A DNA stretch of 40,308 nucleotides. It comes from Bordetella parapertussis (lineage in GTDB: Bacteria > Pseudomonadota > Gammaproteobacteria > Burkholderiales > Burkholderiaceae_C). The stretch covers positions 1 to 40,308 of the forward strand of contig CAMCES010000012.1 of the NCBI GenBank assembly GCA_945873925.1, given 5' to 3'. The translations under genes were made by a program, and so were the position numbers. Numbering within the stretch: the stretch's first letter is position 1; each line of letters starts with the position of its first letter. The notes below the pieces were generated by a model that saw only the letters and a list, made by a program, of their open reading frames with translations, was not told the origin of the DNA and made no database searches. Shown piece after piece: positions 30,614-39,852 of the stretch.

Positions 30614-31564
30614 ATGGCCGTTTTCACAGAAGTACCAGAACAGCTTGCCCGCGATTTGCTGACGCAATTGCACATTGGGGCATTGGTGTCTTTAAAGGGC
30701 ATCAGCAGCGGCATCGAAAACACCAACTATTTTCTGACCACCGATCAAGGCGAATACGTGCTGACCGTGTTCGAGCGCTTGAACCATGCGCAATTGCCGT
30801 TTTATTTGTATTTGATGAAACACCTGGCAGACCAGGGCATCGCAGTGCCCGACCCGCAATCGAACTGCCATGGTGATATTTTGTTGACCCTGCTGGACAA
30901 ACCGGCTGCGGTGGTCAACCGCTTGAAGGGTGAGTCACAGCTGGCGCCCCAAGCGGTGCATTGCGCCGCCATGGGTCGTCACTTGGCGCAGATGCACCTG
31001 GCAGCGCTTGGTTATGAGAAACAGCAACTCAATTTGCGTGGCTTGGCTTGGTGGAATGCAACCGTGCCGCAAATCCTGCCGTTTTTGAGCCAAACACAAA
31101 CCCAGTTGCTGTCCCACGAATTGGCATTTCAAAACCATGTCAGTGGCCTGTCTGGCTATACCGCCATGCCGCGCGGCCCGGTGCATGCCGATGTGTTTCG
31201 CAACAACGTGATGTTTGTCGGTGACAGTTTGAGCGGGGTGTTTGACTTTTATTTCGCAGGTGTAGACCACTGGTTGTTTGACCTGGGTGTGTGCATCAAC
31301 GATTGGTGCATAGACTTGGACACCGGCAGCATGGATGACCAACGCTTGCAGGCCATGCTCGACGCCTACCAAAGCCTGCGACCCTTGCAAGCCGCTGAAC
31401 GCCAGTTGTTTAACCCGATGCTGCGCGCCGCGGCATTGCGGTTTTGGATTTCGCGCTTATGGGATTTCCACTTGCCCCGCGAGGCCAGCATGCTGCAAGC
31501 ACACGATCCAGACCATTTTGAAAGGGTGTTGCACAAACGGCTCTCAGCCCCTGTCACACTCTAG
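30614..31564 (+). CDS. thrB: Homoserine kinase (aminoglycoside phosphotransferase fold)
   Basis: A 316-aa protein of the ThrB type found in beta/gamma-proteobacteria, with the APH kinase fold rather than GHMP. It has ISSGIENTNYFLTTDQGEYVLTVFE, the catalytic loop RGPVHADVFRNNVMF and the metal-binding GVFDFYFAGVDHWLFDLG. It phosphorylates L-homoserine in threonine synthesis. The start is MAVFTEV at 30614, in the normal place for this family. The gene shares a 66-bp divergent region with polA. Confidence 0.93.
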   Translation: MAVFTEVPEQLARDLLTQLHIGALVSLKGISSGIENTNYFLTTDQGEYVLTVFERLNHAQLPFYLYLMKHLADQGIAVPDPQSNCHGDILLTLLDKPAAVVNRLKGESQLAPQAVHCAAMGRHLAQMHLAALGYEKQQLNLRGLAWWNATVPQILPFLSQTQTQLLSHELAFQNHVSGLSGYTAMPRGPVHADVFRNNVMFVGDSLSGVFDFYFAGVDHWLFDLGVCINDWCIDLDTGSMDDQRLQAMLDAYQSLRPLQAAERQLFNPMLRAAALRFWISRLWDFHLPREASMLQAHDPDHFERVLHKRLSAPVTL

Positions 31565-31568
31565 CCCC

Positions 31569-32348
31569 ATGAAACTCCAAATTGTTACCGCCCGCACCGG
31601 CACCGCTTGGGTTCGCCAAGGCATCAAAACGTTTTGGCGTCAGGCTTTTGCGCTGAGCGGTTTGTTTTTTTTGTTCACCGGCTTGATTTCTTTGTCCTCC
31701 CTGTTGTCTTACGTGGGGACATTCTTGGGCTTGCTCATCCTGCCAGGACTGTCGCTGGGCTTGATGGCCGCTGCGCGAGAAGCGGACATGGGTCGGTTTC
31801 CGATGCCGCGCATTCTCTTCATTGCTTTTTTGCAAGGTACCGAGAAAAGCAAACGCATGCTCGGCATGGGTCTGGTCTACGCCTTGCTGTTCGTCGTGGT
31901 TTTGCTGTTATCGGCGGTTTTTGATGGCGGCGATTTTGCGCGCATGTACCTGCTGGGTGGAACCCTGGAAGACAGCAATGTCTTGGATGAGAGCTTCCAA
32001 AATGCAGCGATCTTCTCTATGGTCATGTATTTCCCGCTGTCAGCACTGTTTTGGCATGCCCCTGCCTTGGTCCATTGGCATGGTCAACCGGTGGCCAAAA
32101 GCCTGTTCTTCAGCGCGATGGCATGTATCAGTAATTGGCGGGCTTTTTTGATGTTTGTGCTGACCTGGGTGGGTATTTTTTCTGCCACGAGTTTGCTCTT
32201 GAGTTTGCTCGGCATCATTTTGCAGGATGGCCAATTGTCCATGGCGCTGATACTGCCGGCGGTGATGTTGCTGGCCGCCATGTTCTTCACCTCGAGCTAC
32301 TTCAGTTTTCGCGCCTGCTTTGTCAACGAAACCGTGCTGGATGACTAG
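31569..32348 (+). CDS. BPSS1780-like membrane protein
   Basis: A 259-aa integral membrane protein with about six TM segments and a short N-terminal soluble part (TARTGTAWVRQGIKTFWRQAFALSGLFFLF), a recognisable start of the BPSS1780 family common in Burkholderiales. The family has no known function. It lies 4 bp after thrB, so it is probably co-transcribed. Its stop overlaps the uvrD stop on the other strand (shared CTAG). Confidence 0.8.
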   Translation: MKLQIVTARTGTAWVRQGIKTFWRQAFALSGLFFLFTGLISLSSLLSYVGTFLGLLILPGLSLGLMAAAREADMGRFPMPRILFIAFLQGTEKSKRMLGMGLVYALLFVVVLLLSAVFDGGDFARMYLLGGTLEDSNVLDESFQNAAIFSMVMYFPLSALFWHAPALVHWHGQPVAKSLFFSAMACISNWRAFLMFVLTWVGIFSATSLLLSLLGIILQDGQLSMALILPAVMLLAAMFFTSSYFSFRACFVNETVLDD

Positions 32349-34684
32349 ACCTGTGTGAGTTTGGCCACCGACAAGGCAAGCCACTTGAGCCCATGGCGAT
32401 TGAATTTGACTTGAGCCCGCGCATCGTCTCCCAAGCCCTCAACAGATACCACCGCACCTTCGCCAAACTTGGCATGAAACACCTGCAAACCAGCACGTAC
32501 CCATGCGTTGGGACCCATGGCTTGTGGTGCCGCGCGTTGCGGCACGCTTGGGGCAGTGCCGCCCTGAAACCCCGCTCGCGCACTGTCGCTTTGGCCAAAA
32601 TGTGAAGGACGCGAACCCCAAGTTGCCTGCTGGGGGACACCGGTTTTCGGCGTCAACCACTTCATGGTGTGCTCAGGCATCTCGTCGAAAAATCGGCTCT
32701 TGATGTTGTAGCGGGTCTGGCCGTGCAACATGCGGGTTTGCGAATGGCTCAGGTACAGCCGCTTGCGCGCTCGCGTGATCGCGACATACATGAGGCGGCG
32801 TTCTTCTTCCAAGCCATCGAAATCACTCATGGCGTTTTCATGGGGAAACAAACCCTCCTCCAAGCCGGTGATGAACACGCAGTCGAACTCCAGTCCTTTG
32901 GCGGCATGCACCGTCATGAGTTGGATCGCGTCTTGCCCTGCTTGGGCTTGGTTGTCACCCGATTCAAGGGCCGCATGCGACAAGAAAGCCGCCAAAGGAG
33001 AGAGTGTTTCACCGGTTTCGAGGTCAGCCCGTGTGCCCTGCCCCAGGGCGGCTTGGCTTTGCAGGGCTTCATCCACCGGCAAGGCGACCGCGTCTTTGCC
33101 AAAGCCTTCTTGGGACACAAAACTCTCTGCCGCGTTGACCAATTCTTGCAAGTTTTCCACCCGGTCTGCGCCTTCGCGCTCGGCCAGATAGTGCTCAATC
33201 AACTGGCTGTGGTCGAGCATCAGCTCGATGATTTGCCTGAGTGTTTGGCCGTGGGTATGCTCACGCAACACATCGAGCTTGGCGACAAACGCGGATAAAT
33301 TGGCACCGGCCTTGCCTGCGATCAGGCTGACCGCGTCATGCAATGCGCAGCCTTGCGCCTGCGCCGCGTCTTGCAACTGCTCGATGCTGCGCGAACCGAT
33401 GCCGCGCGGTGGGAAATTCACCACCCGCATGAAACTGGTGTCGTCGCGTGGGTTTTCCAACAAGCGCAAATAGGCCAGTGCGTGCTTGATCTCGGCGCGC
33501 TCAAAAAACCGCAAGCCGCCATAGACGCGGTATGGCATGGCGGCATTGAACAGCGCGGTTTCAATCACCCGGCTTTGCGCGTTGCTGCGGTAGAGCACCG
33601 CCACTTCACTGCGGCTGGCCACACCCTTTTCGCCATCGCCATCGCGACCATCGCGCAACAGTTGCTTGATTTCCTCCACCATCCAATTGGCCTCGGCCAA
33701 ATCGCCGGTGGACTCCATCACCCGCACCGGCTCACCCGCGCCTTGGGTGGTGTGCAGGTTTTTACCCAACCGGGTTTTGTTGTGTTGGATCAGCTTGTTG
33801 GCCGTGTCCAGGATATGGCTGTGGCTGCGGTAGTTTTGCTCGAGCTTGATTTGGTGCTTGACCTCGAACTCACGCACAAAGTCGGCCATGTTGCCCACCC
33901 GTGCGCCGCGAAAAGCGTAAATGCTTTGGTCATCGTCGCCCACCGCCAAGACCGCGCTGTGTGCCCCGGTGAGCAGCTTGATCCAAGCATATTGCAGACG
34001 GTTGGTGTCTTGGAACTCGTCAATCAAGATGTGTTGAAACCGTTGTTGGTAATGCTCGCGCAGGGCATGGTTGTCTCGCAGCAGTTCATAGCTGCGCAGC
34101 ATCAATTCGCCAAAGTCCACCACGCCTTCGCGCTGGCATTGGTCTTCGTAGAGCTGGTAGATCTCTACCTTATGACGCGTCTCGGGGTCGCGCACCGCCA
34201 CGTCCTTGGGGCGCTGGCCTTCCTCTTTGCAGCCCGCGATGAACCATTGCAGTTGTTTGGGCGGGAAACGCTCGTCATCGATGTGGTGCTGTTTGACCAA
34301 GCGCTTGACGGCTGAGAGCTGGTCTTGGGTGTCCAGGATTTGAAACGACTGCGGCAAATTCGCCAGCTTCCAGTGGGCCCGCAGAAAACGGTTGCACAAG
34401 CCGTGGAAGGTGCCGATCCACATGCCGCGCACATTGACTGGCAGCATCGCACCCAAGCGGGTCAGCATTTCTTTGGCGGCCTTGTTGGTGAAGGTCACCG
34501 CGATCAAACCGCCCGGTCCGACTTGTCGGGTTTGCAGCAACCAGGCAATCCGCGTGGTGAGCACCCGGGTTTTGCCCGAACCCGCCCCGGCCAAGATGAG
34601 CGCGTGTTCGGTCGGCAAGGTGACCGCCGAGCGTTGCTCTGGGTTCAAGCCCTGCAGCAATGGGCTGTTTTGAGAAGAAAGCAT
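32345..34684 (-). CDS. uvrD: UvrD/PcrA-type superfamily 1 DNA helicase
   Basis: A 779-aa ATP-dependent 3'-5' helicase of nucleotide excision and mismatch repair. The motifs are intact: Q-motif LNPEQRSAV, Walker A LAGAGSGKT (31-39), FTNKAAKEM, Walker B ILIDEFQDTN, VGDDDQSIYAFRGA, LEQNYRS, and late motifs LMTVHAAKGLEFDCVFI and LMYVAITRARKRLYL. The C-terminal region ends in a Tudor-like segment (VFHAKFGEGAVVSVEGLGDDARAQVKF). The ATG at 34684 begins MLSSQNSPLLQGLN. It is divergent from guaC. Confidence 0.95.
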   Translation of the reverse strand: MLSSQNSPLLQGLNPEQRSAVTLPTEHALILAGAGSGKTRVLTTRIAWLLQTRQVGPGGLIAVTFTNKAAKEMLTRLGAMLPVNVRGMWIGTFHGLCNRFLRAHWKLANLPQSFQILDTQDQLSAVKRLVKQHHIDDERFPPKQLQWFIAGCKEEGQRPKDVAVRDPETRHKVEIYQLYEDQCQREGVVDFGELMLRSYELLRDNHALREHYQQRFQHILIDEFQDTNRLQYAWIKLLTGAHSAVLAVGDDDQSIYAFRGARVGNMADFVREFEVKHQIKLEQNYRSHSHILDTANKLIQHNKTRLGKNLHTTQGAGEPVRVMESTGDLAEANWMVEEIKQLLRDGRDGDGEKGVASRSEVAVLYRSNAQSRVIETALFNAAMPYRVYGGLRFFERAEIKHALAYLRLLENPRDDTSFMRVVNFPPRGIGSRSIEQLQDAAQAQGCALHDAVSLIAGKAGANLSAFVAKLDVLREHTHGQTLRQIIELMLDHSQLIEHYLAEREGADRVENLQELVNAAESFVSQEGFGKDAVALPVDEALQSQAALGQGTRADLETGETLSPLAAFLSHAALESGDNQAQAGQDAIQLMTVHAAKGLEFDCVFITGLEEGLFPHENAMSDFDGLEEERRLMYVAITRARKRLYLSHSQTRMLHGQTRYNIKSRFFDEMPEHTMKWLTPKTGVPQQATWGSRPSHFGQSDSARAGFQGGTAPSVPQRAAPQAMGPNAWVRAGLQVFHAKFGEGAVVSVEGLGDDARAQVKFNRHGLKWLALSVAKLTQV

Positions 34685-34708
34685 GCGTCGATTGTAGGCA
34701 GGCCTGTT

Positions 34709-34728
34709 TTGATTCTGCGTAGAATCAA
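34709..34728. promoter_or_regulatory. Inverted repeat in the uvrD-guaC divergent region
   Basis: TTGATTCT-GCGT-AGAATCAA is a perfect 8-bp inverted repeat lying 25 bp upstream of the uvrD start and about 95 bp upstream of guaC. Its position suits an operator for uvrD. It does not match the CTG-N10-CAG LexA consensus. Confidence 0.4.
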
Positions 34729-34823
34729 TCACCGAGCCCAAGAATCTTGCTGCCCGGTGCGACACCTGCTACACCGACCAAGCCCCAAGCGCTCAATCCG
34801 TTTATTTTTTGGAGCTTGGACAC

Positions 34824-35801
34824 ATGGAAATATTCGATTACGACAACATCTTGTTGTTGCCTCGCAAATGCCGCGTTGAAAGCCGTTCTGAATGTGATGC
34901 GTCGGTCACCTTGGGCCAGCGTAGCTTCCGTTTGCCCGTGGTACCGGCCAACATGAAAACCGTGGTGGATGAAAACATCTGCTTGTGGATGGCACAGCAC
35001 CGGTTCTTTTATGTGATGCACCGCTTTGATTTGGACAACGTCCAGTTCGTCAAAGACATGCACGCCAAGGCTGTGTATGCCTCGATCTCTTTGGGTGTGA
35101 AAGCCACCGACCGCGCCACCGTGGACACCCTGGCAGCGTCAGGACTGACACCCGAGTACATCACCATCGACATCGCCCATGGCCATGCCGACAGCGTGCG
35201 CGACATGATCGCCTACATCAAGAGCAAGTTACCCAACAGCTTTGTGATCGCTGGCAACGTGGCCACGCCTGAAGCGGTGATCGACCTGGAGAACTGGGGC
35301 GCCGACGCCACCAAAGTGGGCGTCGGTCCAGGCAAGGTCTGCATCACCAAGCTAAAGACCGGTTTTGGCACCGGCGGCTGGCAGTTGTCTGCTTTGAAGT
35401 GGTGTGCCCGGGTGGCGACCAAGCCGATCATTGCCGACGGCGGCATCCGCAGCCACGGCGACATTGCCAAGAGCATTCGGTTTGGCGCATCGATGGTGAT
35501 GATCGGTTCGCTGTTTGCCGGCCATGAAGAATCCCCCGGCAAAACCGTGGAAGTCGATGGCGAGATGTTCAAGGAGTACTATGGCTCAGCCTCGGACTTC
35601 AACAAGGGTGAGTACAAGCATGTCGAAGGTAAACGCATCTTGGAGCCGATCAAGGGCAAGCTGGCCGACACCTTGGTGGAAATGGAGCAAGATGTGCAAA
35701 GTGCCATCTCGTATGCAGGCGGCACCAAACTGATGGATATCCGCAAAGTCAACTATGTCATCCTGGGCGGCGACAACGCCGGCGAACACCTGTTGATGTA
35801 A
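34824..35801 (+). CDS. guaC: GMP reductase
   Basis: A 325-aa IMPDH/GMPR-family TIM barrel. It has the flavin-free catalytic loop GVGPGKVCITKLKTGFGTGGWQL with the active Cys173, and ADGGIRSHGDIAKSIRFGAS for phosphate binding. No CBS pair is inserted, which separates it from IMP dehydrogenase. It converts GMP to IMP with NADPH in purine salvage. The ATG at 34824 has TTGGAG upstream. It is followed after 10 bp by trhP. Confidence 0.95.
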   Translation: MEIFDYDNILLLPRKCRVESRSECDASVTLGQRSFRLPVVPANMKTVVDENICLWMAQHRFFYVMHRFDLDNVQFVKDMHAKAVYASISLGVKATDRATVDTLAASGLTPEYITIDIAHGHADSVRDMIAYIKSKLPNSFVIAGNVATPEAVIDLENWGADATKVGVGPGKVCITKLKTGFGTGGWQLSALKWCARVATKPIIADGGIRSHGDIAKSIRFGASMVMIGSLFAGHEESPGKTVEVDGEMFKEYYGSASDFNKGEYKHVEGKRILEPIKGKLADTLVEMEQDVQSAISYAGGTKLMDIRKVNYVILGGDNAGEHLLM

Positions 35802-35811
35802 GCTTTCACAC

Positions 35812-37179
35812 ATGACCCTACTCAAAGCACCCGAACTCTTGTTGCCCGCTGGCTCGCTGGACAAAATGCGCGCCGCCTACGATTTTGGCGCCGACGCGAT
35901 TTACGCCGGGCAACCGCGTTACAGCCTGCGTGCCCGCAACAACGAGTTCAAGCTGGAGCAAATTGGCATTGGCATCGCAGAAGCGCACCAGCGCGGCAAA
36001 AAGTTTTTCGTCACCAGCAACCTGCTGCCGCACAACGACAAGGTGCGCACCTACATGCGCGACATCGAACCGGTGATCGCCATGAAACCGGATGGCCTGA
36101 TCATGGCCGACCCGGGTCTGATCATGATGGTGCGTGAGAAATGGCCCGAGGTGCCGATCCATTTGTCGGTGCAAGCCAACACGGTGAACTGGGCGGCGGT
36201 GAAGTTTTGGCAGCAGGTGGGCGTGACCCGCATCATCTTGTCGCGCGAACTCAGCTTGGATGAGATTGAAAAAATCCGCCAAGAGTGCCCCGACATGGAG
36301 CTCGAGGTGTTTGTGCACGGTGCTTTGTGCATCGCGTATTCAGGCCGTTGCTTGTTGTCGGGGTATTTCAACCGCCGCGACCCCAACCAAGGCACTTGCA
36401 CCAATGCGTGCCGTTGGACCTATGGCACGCAAGCCAGCGCCACCGACCCCAACACCGGTGAAGCCATGCCCGTGCCGATGCAAGCCGATTTCGACTTCGC
36501 CAAGTCCCAGCAAGAAGCCGAGCAAAGCTTCTCGGCCTGTGGCGATGGTGTGCGCCACCCTGAAGCCGACAAAATTTACCTGCTGGAGGAAAAAGGCCGA
36601 CCTGGTCAGCTCATGCCGATCATGGAAGACGAGCACGGCACCTACATCATGAACAGCAAAGACCTGCGCGCGGTGGAATACGTCGAGCGTTTGGCCAAGA
36701 TCGGGGTGGATTCACTCAAGGTCGAGGGCCGCACCAAATCGCTTTACTATGTGTCGCGCACTGCACAGGTTTACCGCCGTGCGATCGATGACGCGGTGGC
36801 TGGCAGGCCTTTCAACCCCGAGCTCATCACCGAGCTCGATGGTTTGGCCAACCGGGGTTACACCGCTGGTTTGCTTGACCGGCGGCCTGCCAACGACTAC
36901 CAAAATTACGAAACCGGTCACTCGGTGGGGCACCGCAGCCAGTTTGTCGGTGAAGTGCGCGGCGTGGCCAACGGCTGGGCCGAGGTGGAAACGAAAAACA
37001 AATTCTCTGTCGGTGACATGATTGAAATCATCCACCCCAGCGGCAACCGCACCATCAAGCTCGAGCACATGAAAGACAAAAACGGTGCTGCGATTGAGGT
37101 GGCGGCTGGCAGCCCCACGCACGTCTGGATACCGGTAGACGGTCCAGCAGAAGGCGGCTTGTTGGCACGCCTTCTGTAA
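35812..37179 (+). CDS. trhP: U32 peptidase-family tRNA hydroxylation protein TrhP (YegQ)
   Basis: A 455-aa member of the U32 family, long form like E. coli YegQ/TrhP. It has the U32 signature ELEVFVHGALCIAYSGRCLLSG and four cysteines likely to hold an Fe-S cluster (C173, C180, C196 and C200, in GALCIAYSGRC and GTCTNAC). TrhP takes part in prephenate-dependent 5-hydroxyuridine formation at tRNA position 34; peptidase activity is not expected. It is probably co-transcribed with guaC and converges on acnB. Confidence 0.88.
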   Translation: MTLLKAPELLLPAGSLDKMRAAYDFGADAIYAGQPRYSLRARNNEFKLEQIGIGIAEAHQRGKKFFVTSNLLPHNDKVRTYMRDIEPVIAMKPDGLIMADPGLIMMVREKWPEVPIHLSVQANTVNWAAVKFWQQVGVTRIILSRELSLDEIEKIRQECPDMELEVFVHGALCIAYSGRCLLSGYFNRRDPNQGTCTNACRWTYGTQASATDPNTGEAMPVPMQADFDFAKSQQEAEQSFSACGDGVRHPEADKIYLLEEKGRPGQLMPIMEDEHGTYIMNSKDLRAVEYVERLAKIGVDSLKVEGRTKSLYYVSRTAQVYRRAIDDAVAGRPFNPELITELDGLANRGYTAGLLDRRPANDYQNYETGHSVGHRSQFVGEVRGVANGWAEVETKNKFSVGDMIEIIHPSGNRTIKLEHMKDKNGAAIEVAAGSPTHVWIPVDGPAEGGLLARLL

Positions 37180-37208
37180 ATGGCCTCTCCAGCCTCGACG
37201 CAGCCGCG

Positions 37209-39797
37209 TCAGGCCACCACGCCCTTGGCGTTCTCCACATACTCCTCAATTTGATTGAAGTTCATGTACTTGTAGATCGCCGCGCCATCCTGGTTCACGA
37301 TGCCCATGGCTTGGTGGTACTCAGCGACGGTCGGGATGTGGCCCAACTTGGAAGCAATGGCTGCCAACTCGGCACTGGCCAAAAACACGTTGGTGTTTTT
37401 ACCCAAGCGGTTGGGGAAATTGCGGGTGCTGGTGGACACCACCGTTGCCCCTTCGCGCACCTGGGCTTGGTTGCCCATGCACAAGGAGCAGCCAGGCATC
37501 TCGGTGCGGGCACCGGCCGTGCCAAACGCAGCGTAGTGGCCTTCCTTGATCAGTTCGCTCTCGTCCATTTTGGTCGGTGGGGCAACCCACAACTTGACTG
37601 GGATATCGCGTTGACCACCCAATAATTTGGCGGCTGCGCGGAAGTGGCCGATGTTGGTCATGCAGGACCCAATGAACGCTTCGTCGATCTTGGTGCCGGC
37701 CACCTCAGACAAGAACTTGGCGTCGTCGGGGTCGTTCGGGCAACAAAGGATCGGCTCTTTGATCTCATTCATGTCGATCTCAATCAGATGCGCGTATTCA
37801 GCGTCCTTGTCGGCTTCGAGCAGTTCGGGCTTGGCCAACCAAGCCTGCACTTTTTCGATGCGCCGCGCCAGCGTGCGGGCGTCGGCGTAGCCGTCGGCGA
37901 TCATGTTTTTCATCAGAACCACGTTCGACTGGAGGTATTCAATGATGGGCTCTTTGTTCAGCTTGATGGTGCAACCCGCTGCCGAGCGCTCGGCAGACGC
38001 GTCTGACAACTCAAACGCTTGCTCCACTTTCAAATTGGGCAGGCCTTCGATTTCCAAAATGCGCCCCGAGAACGCGTTGATCTTGCCGGCCTTGGCCACG
38101 GTCAACAAACCCTGCTTGATGCCGTACAAAGGAATCGCGTGTACCAGGTCACGCAAGGTGACGCCGGGCTGCATCTCGCCTTTGAAGCGCACCAGCACGG
38201 ACTCGGGCATGTCCAGCGGCATCACGCCGGTGGCGGCACCGAAGGCCACCAGGCCCGAACCTGCAGGGAAAGAAATGCCGATGGGAAAACGGGTGTGCGA
38301 GTCACCACCGGTGCCCACGGTGTCGGGCAACAACAAGCGGTTGAGCCAAGAATGGATCACGCCGTCACCGGGGCGCAGGGACACGCCACCACGGTTGCTG
38401 ATGAAGGCGGGCAATTCGCGGTGTGTTTTCACATCCACTGATTTGGGATAAGCAGCGGTGTGGCAGAAGGACTGCATCACCATGTCGGCGCTGAAACCCA
38501 AGCAAGCCAAGTCTTTCAACTCGTCGCGGGTCATGGGGCCGGTGGTGTCTTGCGAGCCGACCGTGGTCATCTTGGGTTCGCAATACGTGCCAGGGCGAAC
38601 GCCTTGGCCTTCGGGCAAACCAACGGCGCGTCCCACCATTTTTTGCGCCAGCGTGAAGCCCGCTTTGGTGCTGACAGGCACGGACGGCAAACGGAACACG
38701 GTGGAGGCAGGCAAGCCAAAAAACTCACGCGCTTTGGCGGTGAGTGAACGGCCGATGATGAGGTTGATGCGGCCACCAGCACGGACTTCATCAAACAGCA
38801 CATCGCTTTTCAACTTGAACTCGGCGACGGTGACACCGTTTTTCACAATCTTGCCGTCGTAGGGCAGGATGTCGATCACGTCACCCATCTCCAATTTGGA
38901 GACATCGACTTCGATTGGCAAGGCACCCGAGTCTTCTTGGGTGTTAAAGAAAATGGGGGCGATCTTGCCGCCCAAAGTCACACCACCGAAACGCTTATTG
39001 GGCACAAAGGGGATGTCTTGGCCGGTGGCCCAAATCACGCTGTTGGTCGCTGATTTTCGGCTCGAACCGGTACCCACCACATCGCCCACATACGCTACCA
39101 AATGGCCTTTTTTCTTCAGATCGTCAATGAACTGCATGGGGCCACGTTTGCCGTCTTCCTCGGGCTTGAAGGCTGCGCCTTCGCGGGTGTTTTTCAGCAT
39201 CGCCAAGTAGTGCAAAGGAATGTCGGGGCGGCTCCAGGCGTCCGGCGCAGGTGACAAATCGTCGGTGTTGGTTTCGCCGGGGACCTTGAACACGGTGACC
39301 GTGATTTTTTTGTCGACTTCGTGGCGACTGGTGAACCACTCGGCATCCGCCCAGCTTTGCATCACGTCTTTGGCTTTGGCGTTACCCGCTTTGGCTTTGT
39401 CGGCCAAGTCGTTGAAGAAGTCGAACATCAACAAGGTTTTCTTCAAAGCATCAGCGGCGACACCCGCGACCTCGGTATCGAGCAACTCGATGAGGGGGTG
39501 AACGTTGAAGCCGCCCACCATGGTGCCCAACAGCTCGGTGGCCTTGGACTTGGAGATCAAGCCCACTTTCAATTCACCATGCGCCACAGCCGCTAAAAAC
39601 GAGGCCTTCACCTTGGCGGCATCATCCACACCGGGGGGCACGCGGTGGGTCAGCAAGTCCATCAAGAAAGCGTCTTCACCAGCGGGGGGCGCTTTGATGA
39701 GTTCAATCAATTCGGCGGTTTGCTTGGCGTCCAAAGGCAGCGGTGGGATGCCCAAGGCGGCGCGTTCAGCGGCGTGTTCTCGGTAGGCTTTCAACAT
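37209..39797 (-). CDS. acnB: Bifunctional aconitate hydratase 2 / 2-methylisocitrate dehydratase
   Basis: An 862-aa AcnB-type aconitase. It has the N-terminal HEAT-like domain (LKAYREHAAERAALGIPPLPL), the swivelling domain, and the catalytic domain with cluster cysteines in SCMTNIGHF and CSLCMGNQA and the substrate loop STSTRNFPNR. Length and domain order match E. coli AcnB. It interconverts citrate and isocitrate in the TCA cycle and can serve the methylcitrate cycle. CAGGAG lies upstream of the ATG at 39797. It is downstream of a CoA-ester lyase gene in the same direction. Confidence 0.96.
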   Translation of the reverse strand: MLKAYREHAAERAALGIPPLPLDAKQTAELIELIKAPPAGEDAFLMDLLTHRVPPGVDDAAKVKASFLAAVAHGELKVGLISKSKATELLGTMVGGFNVHPLIELLDTEVAGVAADALKKTLLMFDFFNDLADKAKAGNAKAKDVMQSWADAEWFTSRHEVDKKITVTVFKVPGETNTDDLSPAPDAWSRPDIPLHYLAMLKNTREGAAFKPEEDGKRGPMQFIDDLKKKGHLVAYVGDVVGTGSSRKSATNSVIWATGQDIPFVPNKRFGGVTLGGKIAPIFFNTQEDSGALPIEVDVSKLEMGDVIDILPYDGKIVKNGVTVAEFKLKSDVLFDEVRAGGRINLIIGRSLTAKAREFFGLPASTVFRLPSVPVSTKAGFTLAQKMVGRAVGLPEGQGVRPGTYCEPKMTTVGSQDTTGPMTRDELKDLACLGFSADMVMQSFCHTAAYPKSVDVKTHRELPAFISNRGGVSLRPGDGVIHSWLNRLLLPDTVGTGGDSHTRFPIGISFPAGSGLVAFGAATGVMPLDMPESVLVRFKGEMQPGVTLRDLVHAIPLYGIKQGLLTVAKAGKINAFSGRILEIEGLPNLKVEQAFELSDASAERSAAGCTIKLNKEPIIEYLQSNVVLMKNMIADGYADARTLARRIEKVQAWLAKPELLEADKDAEYAHLIEIDMNEIKEPILCCPNDPDDAKFLSEVAGTKIDEAFIGSCMTNIGHFRAAAKLLGGQRDIPVKLWVAPPTKMDESELIKEGHYAAFGTAGARTEMPGCSLCMGNQAQVREGATVVSTSTRNFPNRLGKNTNVFLASAELAAIASKLGHIPTVAEYHQAMGIVNQDGAAIYKYMNFNQIEEYVENAKGVVA

Positions 39798-39852
39798 GCG
39801 GTTCTCCTGAAAATGAAAAGGTCAACGGCCACTGGCATCGGCTTTGCCAGCC

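Noticed and set aside
34809..34823. TTG start for guaC
   Set aside because: It overlaps the GGAG ribosome-binding site of the ATG at 34824, which gives the normal GMP reductase N-terminus.
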